From Bacteroidales bacterium (GTDB lineage Bacteria > Bacteroidota > Bacteroidia > Bacteroidales > NBLH01), in NCBI GenBank assembly GCA_027083715.1, contig JALWNR010000622.1, positions 1 through 5,866 on the forward strand: a DNA stretch of 5,866 nucleotides, given 5' to 3'. Position numbers and translations under genes: made by a program. Under the pieces are notes generated by a model that was not told where the DNA came from, did no database searches, and saw only the letters and a program-made list of their open reading frames with translations. Below are positions 1-5,866 of this stretch, piece after piece (the stretch's first letter is position 1; each line of letters begins with the position of its first letter).

Positions 1-54
1 TTTTAAATTTTTAATTGTTAATAAAATTATTTAATTATTAATCAGTAAGTTGTT

Positions 55-1389
55 TTAAAAATTAGCTACCGATTTTTTATACATTAATACTTTCATTTTA
101 TAATTGCTTTTTGCTTCCAGAAGTTTATTCTTTTGCTCTTGAAATATAGCCTGAGCTTCGAGCATATCTGAAGTATTTACCACACCGGCTTTAAAATTAT
201 CAGTAACAATTTTTAAATGTTCGCGTGCTTGTTCAAGCGATATTTCAACTATTTTAATTTGTCGATAACTTTCACTCAAGTCTTTGTAGCTTTTTTCCAT
301 TTGCAAAATCATTAATTCTGATTTTTCATTAAGCTCAGTTTGTGCAATTTCCTCCTTAATTTTGTGCTCCGATATTTTATGTGAAGCACCCCACCAACCG
401 GAAATAGGAATAGAAACCGTTGCAAATGCAATTCCGTATGAATCTTGCCGGTCAAAAGCATCCAGATATAAGGCTTGTGCACCAATGGAGATTTGTGGCA
501 AATTTTCACCTATAATCATTTTTTTGCGTAACTTTTCTGCTTCAAGTGATTTTTGCAGCATTGAATATTCATTGCGGTTATAAAGTGCTTGTTGATGATT
601 TACATACACACTTTCCGGCGTTTCGTTAATTGATAAACTGTCGCTTAGCTGAAAACCATCCGTATATTCAATTCCCAAATGTTGGCAAAATGCCATTTTT
701 AATATTTCAAGACCATTTTTAAGCTGATATTTTTTCACTTCAACATCATTCAGCTTTAGCTGAACTTTCAGCAAATCACTTTTTTGAACAATTCCGGCTT
801 TGTAAGCAGCATTTACATCTTTATTCAAATTTTCAAGCAATCGAAGATAAGCATCTAATGTTTTTTGCTTTTCTTGCAGTGTTACTATTTTCCAATAATA
901 ATTTTCGGTTTTCAGCAATACCTCTTCTTTTTGGTTTTCAAGTATATCTTCACTTACTTCGACACCAATTTTTGCCAATTTATTTCCGTTAATTATTCTT
1001 CCTCCTGAAAAAACAGGCTGTATTGCCGTAATTGCAGCCAAATTTGTATAATCATAAGTTTCTATTTGCATTCCGGGAAAATAAGCAAACTGTGTTGGCT
1101 GCAGAAGATTTACCGGATTTCCGTCATATACAGGCAAGTTCATCTCAGGAATTTCTTCTTTTATCATGTAATCACTAACACGCATTACAAATCCCTGTGC
1201 ACTAACTTTTGGAAAATAATTGGTAAATGCTTCTTTTTTTACCTGTTCGGCAGCTTGCAGTTTCAGTTTTGCCTGAATGATTTGCTTATTGTTTTCCAAA
1301 GCCAAAGCCTTGCAGGAATCTATGCTTAATCCTTGTGCTAAGGCTATTCTTGGTATTAAGAGTGTTATTATTATGATTATTTTTTTCAT
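55..1389 (-). CDS. TolC-family outer-membrane efflux channel (OEP)
   Basis: This is the outer-membrane exit duct of the pump, expected to be a trimer forming a beta-barrel and a periplasmic helical tunnel. I chose the ATG at 1389, giving 444 residues, because it begins a clean signal peptide: Met-Lys-Lys, a run of Ile/Leu, then Ala-Leu-Ala with likely cleavage before Gln19. The frame is open upstream to an ATG at 1473, but that would put 28 polar, basic residues before the signal; a GTG at 1395 is a minor alternative. The two-fold OEP repeat is visible: YKAGIVQKSDLLKVQ (196-210) matches FKAGVVNTSDMLEAQ (399-413), and FPKVSAQG (59-66) matches LPQISIGAQ (297-305). The aromatic- and Gly-rich stretches around 100-130 and 310-335 are likely barrel strands. 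It is the last gene of the visible set, but 318 bases and a palindromic element separate it from the permease, so it may not be fully coupled in expression. Length is normal and no damage is seen. Confidence 0.93.
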   Translation of the reverse strand: MKKIIIIITLLIPRIALAQGLSIDSCKALALENNKQIIQAKLKLQAAEQVKKEAFTNYFPKVSAQGFVMRVSDYMIKEEIPEMNLPVYDGNPVNLLQPTQFAYFPGMQIETYDYTNLAAITAIQPVFSGGRIINGNKLAKIGVEVSEDILENQKEEVLLKTENYYWKIVTLQEKQKTLDAYLRLLENLNKDVNAAYKAGIVQKSDLLKVQLKLNDVEVKKYQLKNGLEILKMAFCQHLGIEYTDGFQLSDSLSINETPESVYVNHQQALYNRNEYSMLQKSLEAEKLRKKMIIGENLPQISIGAQALYLDAFDRQDSYGIAFATVSIPISGWWGASHKISEHKIKEEIAQTELNEKSELMILQMEKSYKDLSESYRQIKIVEISLEQAREHLKIVTDNFKAGVVNTSDMLEAQAIFQEQKNKLLEAKSNYKMKVLMYKKSVANF

Positions 1390-1510
1390 TTTCACTTTAC
1401 TTGAATGTTTAAAAATTCTTTTTGAAACCGATTTAATTGCGATGCATGAAATATCTTTTCTTTTTGAAAACATTTTACTTGTATCGCTTTATATTGTTGT
1501 TTTTTTATAC

Positions 1511-1552
1511 CCCGCATTCCGCTGTGCTACATACGGAGCCTGCCCTACGGGA
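1511..1552. repeat. GC-rich block with CCCTACGGG core, probable part of an intergenic repeat
   Basis: By count 27 of these 42 bases are G or C, in a stretch whose flanks are strongly AT-rich. It includes the short palindrome CCC-TAC-GGG (1543-1551) and a second possible stem, TCCG (1518-1521) with CGGA (1534-1537). From memory, intergenic sequences with a CCCGTAGGG core (the minus-strand reading) recur in Bacteroidota genomes. I cannot test that here, so repeat status is inference. It lies next to the large palindrome and may belong to the same unit. Confidence 0.4.
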
Positions 1553-1580
1553 CTTTTGATTAAGTATTTCTATTCTTTTG

Positions 1581-1705
1581 TGTTTTTGATTTTAAAAGTT
1601 TGAGTTCAAGGCTTGCGAAGTTTGAAAAATGTGAGTTTACTACTGTAAACGACCATTTTGAAAACAAGCATAACGCAGAAACCGGACTTATTAAAATCAA
1701 AAACA
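1581..1705. repeat. 125-base imperfect palindrome with perfect 15-base terminal inverted repeats
   Basis: The ends are TGTTTTTGATTTTAA (1581-1595) and its exact reverse complement (1691-1705). The pairing continues inward in register: 1596-1599 with 1686-1689 (one bulged base at 1690), GCTTG 1611-1615 with CAAGC 1665-1669, 1621-1623 with 1662-1664, AAAATG 1626-1631 with 1654-1659, and GTTTAC 1635-1640 with GTAAAC 1645-1650, around the loop TACT (1641-1644). The element begins two bases after the permease stop codon. It could form a long interrupted hairpin in the operon mRNA or a cruciform in DNA. The symmetry is directly visible. That it is a dispersed repeat or a small non-autonomous mobile element is inference; no flanking target-site duplication is evident, and no U-run follows on the transcribed strand, so a simple intrinsic terminator is not supported. 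Confidence 0.75.
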
Positions 1706-1707
1706 AC

Positions 1708-4700
1708 TTATTTTAAAAACATTTTGTTATACAACACCGGCAACACATAAAGTGTAAGCACCATTGATATAATTAGTCCGAAACAAATAACTGTCCCGAG
1801 GGGTCCCCAAAGTGGTGAACGGCTAATAATCATAGGTATAACTCCCACCGCAGCAGCTGCCGAAGTAAGAAAAATAGGACGCATTCGTCTTTTTCCGGCA
1901 GCTTTTGCCGCTTCGGTAACTGATAAACCTTCTGTTTTTGTTAATTGTTCTGCATAATCAATCAGTATAATACCATTCCTTACAACAATACCTGCCAGAC
2001 TGATTACTCCAAGGAAAGCCGTTATCCCGAAAGGATATCCCGTTAGGTAAAGCCCCAATGAAGCACCCAAAAGACTTAATGGCATTGTGAGCATGATTAA
2101 TACAGCTTTCTTAATTTCTTTAAATTGAAAAACCAAAATCAAGAATATCAATACAATACTGGTTATCAGTGCATAACCCATCGGGATATAATTCTCGATA
2201 GAATGTTCGTATTCACCACCGTAAACAAGGTTTACACCTTCCGGTAAATCTATTTTATCAATTAATGGTCTGGCTTTTCGTAAAACATCAGCAGCAATAA
2301 CTGTTCTGCCAACATCAGCAATTACGCTTACGGTGCGCACTCCGTTACGGCGAACAATTTGCCCTTCCTGCCATTCAGGATATAAGTCGGCAATAGAACG
2401 CAAAGGCACTGTTGAAAATGTTGTTGGTGAAGTAATGTACATATTTTCCAAATCATCCACCCTATTACGCTCATCCTTTTCGCCTGTAAGCACCACATTA
2501 ACAGGATAATCTCCTTCCCAAACAGTAGTTAGGGGCAATCCTTTTAAATAAATTGCCATACTTGTAGCAATAATACTTTTATTTAAACCCAAACGATTTG
2601 CCTTATCTTTATTTACTTTTACCGATATTGCCTGACGCTTTTCTTTCCAATCATCGCGTACCCATTCGGTTCCTTCAATATTTTTCAAAATATTTTGTAC
2701 TTGTAAGGATACTTTTTTCAAATCTTCAATATTATCGCCTGAAATGCGTATCTCAATAGGCGGAGTTGATTGCATATCCAACTGTTTCCATTTTATATGT
2801 GCTTCGGGAAAAGCCTCTTTATATCGAGCATTAAACTCATCAAGCACTTCAATAGTAGCTTTGTCCGAAACCGTATTCACAATCATTTGACCGTAATTTT
2901 TTGCAGGAATATTAGGTGCATACACCGTATGAAATCGTGGTGAGCTTGTGCCTACAAAACTAGTAACATTAACTATCCTATCATCTTGCAAAAGAGCCGT
3001 TTCTATGGAGTCCATAACTCTTGCCGTGTTGTCAAGAACATAACCTTCGGGTAAGTATATCTCCACCGCAAATTGATTGCGCTCCACTTTTGGGAATAAT
3101 TGCTGTTTTACCAGAGTAAAGAAAAATATCCCTATTATAATAGATAAAACACCAATCCAAATAGTTAGTGCCGAATTATTAAAGGCTTTATCCAAACTTT
3201 TATTAAAAATGTTTTGTAAAATGTCCAATAATTTAAATTTCGGCTCTTTTGATTTTTTTACTTTTAAGCCTTTCTTAATAAAAGTGTACGAAATAACGGG
3301 TACTAAAAATCCGGCAACCAATAAAGAAGAAAATAAAGCCATACCAATAGCTATAGGGAATGTTTCGACAAAATCGCCAACTGTTCCGTGCATGTATAAA
3401 GCAGTTGGAAAATATGCCGAAAAAATAGCAAGTGTTGCCACAAAAACCGGTAAAAATAACTCTGAAACACTTTTCCATGCAGCATTCCATGGCGTTTCTC
3501 CTTCATCGAGCTTTTCAATATGATTGTCGATAATTACAATAGAATTATCTACGATCATACCTAATGTAACAATTAATGCAGCCAATGAAACAGTATGTAA
3601 CTCAACTCCCCAAAGATATAATCCCGATAAGGTCATTAACACAGAAATAGGTATGGTAATAGCAGCTACCCCCGCAACTCTGAAAGGAAGTAAAAACATA
3701 ATTACAATAATCACCGCAATAATAGCAATAGCAAATTCTTTCAAAAAATGACTTATGGCATTATCAACTACCTGTGGTGCGTTAGATATCTTGCTTACGG
3801 TAATATCCGGATGTTCTGCCTTAAATTTGTTTAAAACTTTATCTACCTCATCACCAAAATGTACTATATTATTTCCGCTTTGCATTTCAAGTGATAAAAT
3901 GACCGTTTTATTACCATTATATTTAACATACGAGTCAAAATCTTTGTATTTACGTTCAATATTTGCAATATCTTTTAAACGAATAATATCTCCTTTAGGG
4001 TCTGCATAAATAATTTGCTGTTTTAAATCTTCAATATTCTCAAATCGAGGTGGCAGATGTACCGGCAAAAGCAATTCTCCGTTATCCAAATCACCGGCAT
4101 AACTAACGGTTCCGTCAGATCGAAAAGCTGTAAACAAGCTTAATGATTTGATATTGTACTGATTAAGTTTGTCTTGCTGTACATGAACGGCATATTCTTC
4201 GTATTGCAAGCCGTAATGCTTAATTTTTGAAACCGATTCTATTTTACGAATATCCGCTTCCAAATCTTCCAAAGCATATTTCAACTCTTTATAGCTTTTA
4301 TCTTTTGACGATAGTGAAATCAATAAAGCCGATGTATTTCCAAAATCGTTATCGCCTTTTAAAACTAATACTCCCGAAGGTAATTTGCTTTTTAGCTCAT
4401 TTAATCCGTGTTTTAATTTTGACCAAAATTTATCCGAATCCTTAATATCATCATTTAGTTCAACAAACATAATCATAACACCCTCTTTGGAGATAGAATA
4501 GGTTTTTGCCTTATTTACCTCATCAAAACCAAATATGAAATTTTCTACTTTTTTAGTTAATTGTTGTTCCACCTCTGATGAAGTAGCACCCGGATATACG
4601 CCAATTACCAATCCTTGACGAATTGTAAATTCAGGAAATTCCTGACGCGGCATATTAATCAGCGCATAAACTCCGAATACGAGCAATATACCGGTCAGTA

Positions 4701-4761
4701 AAAAAGCTATTTGCGGATGCTTCATTACCGATTCATAGATATTTATCTTTTTCTTTTCCAT
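1708..4761 (-). CDS. RND-family efflux permease (AcrB/HAE1-like, COG0841 type)
   Basis: This inner-membrane proton/substrate antiporter is the engine of the tripartite pump. It has 1017 residues, the normal length for the family. The ATG at 4761 gives a short cytoplasmic Met-Glu-Lys-Lys-Lys leader before TM1 (about 15-36). TM2-TM6 fall at about 338-358, 362-384, 389-412, 436-456 and 468-495; TM7 at 530-550; TM8-TM12 at about 860-878, 885-906, 912-935, 960-980 and 987-1010. Two large periplasmic loops (about 37-337 and 551-859) form the porter and docking domains; PGATSSEVEQQLT (57-69) is a typical early RND motif. TM4 reads GMIVDNSIV, so Asp405 matches AcrB Asp407 but Asn406 replaces Asp408. 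TM10 reads GIVVRNGIILIDY, with Arg928 in place of AcrB Lys940. Arg959 and Thr966 match AcrB Arg971 and Thr978. TM4 does not look like the CusA-type heavy-metal motif, which argues for organic substrates, but the actual substrate is not visible. No Shine-Dalgarno sequence is evident. Confidence 0.96.
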   Translation of the reverse strand: MEKKKINIYESVMKHPQIAFLLTGILLVFGVYALINMPRQEFPEFTIRQGLVIGVYPGATSSEVEQQLTKKVENFIFGFDEVNKAKTYSISKEGVMIMFVELNDDIKDSDKFWSKLKHGLNELKSKLPSGVLVLKGDNDFGNTSALLISLSSKDKSYKELKYALEDLEADIRKIESVSKIKHYGLQYEEYAVHVQQDKLNQYNIKSLSLFTAFRSDGTVSYAGDLDNGELLLPVHLPPRFENIEDLKQQIIYADPKGDIIRLKDIANIERKYKDFDSYVKYNGNKTVILSLEMQSGNNIVHFGDEVDKVLNKFKAEHPDITVSKISNAPQVVDNAISHFLKEFAIAIIAVIIVIMFLLPFRVAGVAAITIPISVLMTLSGLYLWGVELHTVSLAALIVTLGMIVDNSIVIIDNHIEKLDEGETPWNAAWKSVSELFLPVFVATLAIFSAYFPTALYMHGTVGDFVETFPIAIGMALFSSLLVAGFLVPVISYTFIKKGLKVKKSKEPKFKLLDILQNIFNKSLDKAFNNSALTIWIGVLSIIIGIFFFTLVKQQLFPKVERNQFAVEIYLPEGYVLDNTARVMDSIETALLQDDRIVNVTSFVGTSSPRFHTVYAPNIPAKNYGQMIVNTVSDKATIEVLDEFNARYKEAFPEAHIKWKQLDMQSTPPIEIRISGDNIEDLKKVSLQVQNILKNIEGTEWVRDDWKEKRQAISVKVNKDKANRLGLNKSIIATSMAIYLKGLPLTTVWEGDYPVNVVLTGEKDERNRVDDLENMYITSPTTFSTVPLRSIADLYPEWQEGQIVRRNGVRTVSVIADVGRTVIAADVLRKARPLIDKIDLPEGVNLVYGGEYEHSIENYIPMGYALITSIVLIFLILVFQFKEIKKAVLIMLTMPLSLLGASLGLYLTGYPFGITAFLGVISLAGIVVRNGIILIDYAEQLTKTEGLSVTEAAKAAGKRRMRPIFLTSAAAAVGVIPMIISRSPLWGPLGTVICFGLIISMVLTLYVLPVLYNKMFLK

Positions 4762-4799
4762 TGTTTCGTTGTTTAAATTTAGAGCATAAACTTCCCTAT

Positions 4800-4816
4800 T
4801 GTCTATATCTTAGACA
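4800..4816. repeat. Short inverted repeat TGTCTA-N5-TAGACA in the adaptor-permease gap
   Basis: This perfect six-base inverted repeat with a TATCT spacer lies about midway in the 96-base gap between the adaptor stop and the permease start, 38 bases before the permease ATG. Its 17-base size would suit a dimeric repressor site or a small mRNA hairpin, but the symmetry does not extend further. No promoter motif was found in the gap, so a regulatory role is only a possibility. Confidence 0.35.
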
Positions 4817-4857
4817 TCTCATATTATTGAAAATAAGGACTTTATATTGTTTCTCAA

Positions 4858-5866
4858 TTATTGTAAGACCGGTTTGTTATAAATTATTTTTTGTTGACCG
4901 GATTTTACAATTAAATCGCCTTGAGTAAGACCTTCAAGAATTTCTACTTTATTATTACAATAAGCTCCTGTTCTAACTTCTTGTTTAATAATGTCTTTGT
5001 TTTTATTAACGATATAAACAAAAGTTTTCCCTTTATCATCAACGCTTACAGATTTTGTCGAAACCAATATTTTTTGCTTTTGTTTTCCGGCATCAATTTT
5101 CACATCGCAAACCATACCGGGTTTTAACAATAAATCAGGATTATTTACTAAAATTTTCACATCATAAGTTCGCGAAAAAGTATTTGCAACAATTCCTATA
5201 TTCTCAACACTACCGGTAAATTGCATATCGTTTAATGCACTTACCGTAATATGCGCTTTCATCCCTTTTTTCAGCATTCCTATTTCGTTTTCGGGAACAG
5301 GAATTTTTATATAAACTTTATTGATTTCTACAATTTCAAAAGGTGCTGATGCTCTTAATGCAGACATGCCTGTTTCGATATTGCGTTTACCAACATACCC
5401 GCTAACAGGAGAAAGTAGATTGCATTTTTGTAAATTTGATTTGGAAATTTCAGTCATTGACTGTGCTTGCTTTAAATTGGTAAGTATTTCTACCCATTTA
5501 ATTTCAGGTAAACTACCTTGTTCATAAACACTTTTTAATCGATCGTAGGCATCTTGTGCCTGTTCTTCTTTTGCCTTAGCAATCAAATACGAGTTTTGAG
5601 CATCGCTTTTATCCAAACTTGCCAATAATTGATTCTTCTTTACATATTGACCTTGGTCAAGGTACACTGCAGACACGGTTCCGTTAATTTGGAAGCTTAC
5701 AGGGATTGTTTTCCAGGCTTCTACCGTACCGCTATACTCCAAAACCAATTCATTAGCAACAAATTCCACCTTTTCTGTTTCCAACTTTACTTTTGCCGGT
5801 TTCTCCGAATTTGTGATTTCCTGATTTTGTGAACACGAAACCAACAAAAACACACTTAACAAACCA
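4858..5866 (-). CDS. RND efflux periplasmic adaptor (membrane fusion protein, HlyD/AcrA type), lipoprotein, 5' end cut by window edge
   Basis: This is the adaptor subunit of a tripartite RND pump, linking the inner-membrane permease to the outer-membrane channel in the periplasm. About 334 residues are visible, counted here from the TTG at 5862. That TTG is probably not the start: the frame stays open to the edge, and a hydrophobic stretch leads into a lipobox (Leu-Val-Ser-Cys, Cys at residue 10), so a short N-terminal part of a lipoprotein signal lies outside the window. Domains in order: first half of the lipoyl/barrel-sandwich domain (about 53-85, with GTVSAVYLDQGQYV), a helical hairpin rich in Ala, Gln, Lys and Glu (about 86-147), the second lipoyl half (LLSPVSGYVG, 149-158), a beta-barrel (about 180-255, ending in the family signature LKPGM at 246-250) and a membrane-proximal domain (about 263-334). 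It is first in the visible operon, 96 bases before the permease. The operon promoter and any regulator would lie beyond the right edge. The family call is secure; the substrate is unknown. Confidence 0.93.
   Translation of the reverse strand, partial: GLLSVFLLVSCSQNQEITNSEKPAKVKLETEKVEFVANELVLEYSGTVEAWKTIPVSFQINGTVSAVYLDQGQYVKKNQLLASLDKSDAQNSYLIAKAKEEQAQDAYDRLKSVYEQGSLPEIKWVEILTNLKQAQSMTEISKSNLQKCNLLSPVSGYVGKRNIETGMSALRASAPFEIVEINKVYIKIPVPENEIGMLKKGMKAHITVSALNDMQFTGSVENIGIVANTFSRTYDVKILVNNPDLLLKPGMVCDVKIDAGKQKQKILVSTKSVSVDDKGKTFVYIVNKNKDIIKQEVRTGAYCNNKVEILEGLTQGDLIVKSGQQKIIYNKPVLQ

Larger units (their letters stand above)
1390..1707. other. Long intergenic gap between permease and channel genes, no credible gene
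   Basis: This 318-base gap is large for neighbouring genes of one pump. In the direction of transcription it holds two bases after the permease stop, then a 125-base imperfect palindrome (1581-1705), an AT-rich spacer (1553-1580), a GC-rich block (1511-1552), and an AT-rich leader of about 120 bases before the channel start. Open frames across it on either strand are short, lack family features and overlap the channel gene. No Bacteroidota-type promoter (TAnnTTTG at -7) could be found in 1390-1510 on the minus strand. The leader contains a 12-base direct repeat (TTCTTTTTGAAA on the plus strand at 1416-1427 and 1458-1469). Confidence 0.8.

Noticed and set aside
18..41. Inverted repeat TTAATAA / TTATTAA after the channel stop as a possible terminator
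   Set aside because: The seven-base arms are all A/T with a 10-base loop, in a nearly pure AT tract where such matches are expected by chance. The stem would be very weak.
1390..1473. A 28-residue N-terminal extension of the channel protein from the ATG at 1473
   Set aside because: It is polar and basic and would bury the signal peptide that begins at the ATG at 1389. The extension is most likely untranslated leader.
1277..1603. Plus-strand open frame of 108 codons spanning the channel start and the gap
   Set aside because: More than a third lies antisense to the channel gene, including its signal peptide region. The rest runs through AT-rich and repeat DNA, giving a Phe/Leu/Ile-rich product with no recognisable motif.
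1581..1705. The large palindrome as a classic intrinsic terminator for the permease
   Set aside because: The stem is long, interrupted and AU-rich at its base, and no U-run follows it on the transcribed strand. A terminator here would also cut off the channel gene.
3077..3523. Plus-strand open frame of 148 codons opposite the permease
   Set aside because: It is fully antisense to conserved permease sequence and shows no domain features; its composition is what the reverse of a membrane protein gives.
4858..5862. TTG at 5862 as the true start of the adaptor
   Set aside because: It would leave a lipoprotein signal without the usual basic N-terminus, and the frame is still open at the window edge, so the real start is almost certainly upstream.

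Overview
The window holds one tripartite RND efflux system, entirely on the minus strand, in the order periplasmic adaptor (membrane fusion protein), inner-membrane RND permease, TolC-type outer-membrane channel. The DNA is AT-rich, and the starts have A-rich leaders with no clear Shine-Dalgarno sequence. The adaptor is a lipoprotein, and the three genes sit in the adaptor-permease-channel order common in Bacteroidota. Together these suggest a Bacteroidota chromosome (Bacteroidales or a relative). This placement is inference; the window has no marker gene.

Layout, read in the direction of transcription (right to left). The adaptor runs off the right edge (5866 to 4858) and lacks its first residues. 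A 96-base gap follows, holding one short operator-like inverted repeat (4800-4816). The permease (4761 to 1708) is complete at 1017 residues. Next comes a 318-base gap without a credible gene (1707-1390). It contains a 125-base imperfect palindrome with perfect 15-base ends (1581-1705) and then a GC-rich block (1511-1552), and it looks like an interspersed repeat lodged in the operon. The channel protein (1389 to 55) is complete at 444 residues with a signal peptide. The last 54 bases are AT-rich with no convincing terminator.

The permease should pick up substrate in the periplasm or inner membrane using proton flow. The adaptor should bridge it to the channel, which opens across the outer membrane. 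The substrate cannot be read from the sequence. The transporter is recognisable and ordinary in kind. The points most worth a second look are the palindromic element between permease and channel, and the altered proton-relay residues of the permease (Asp-Asn in TM4, Arg for Lys in TM10). I see no mobile-element gene, CRISPR array, RNA gene or undescribed multigene system.
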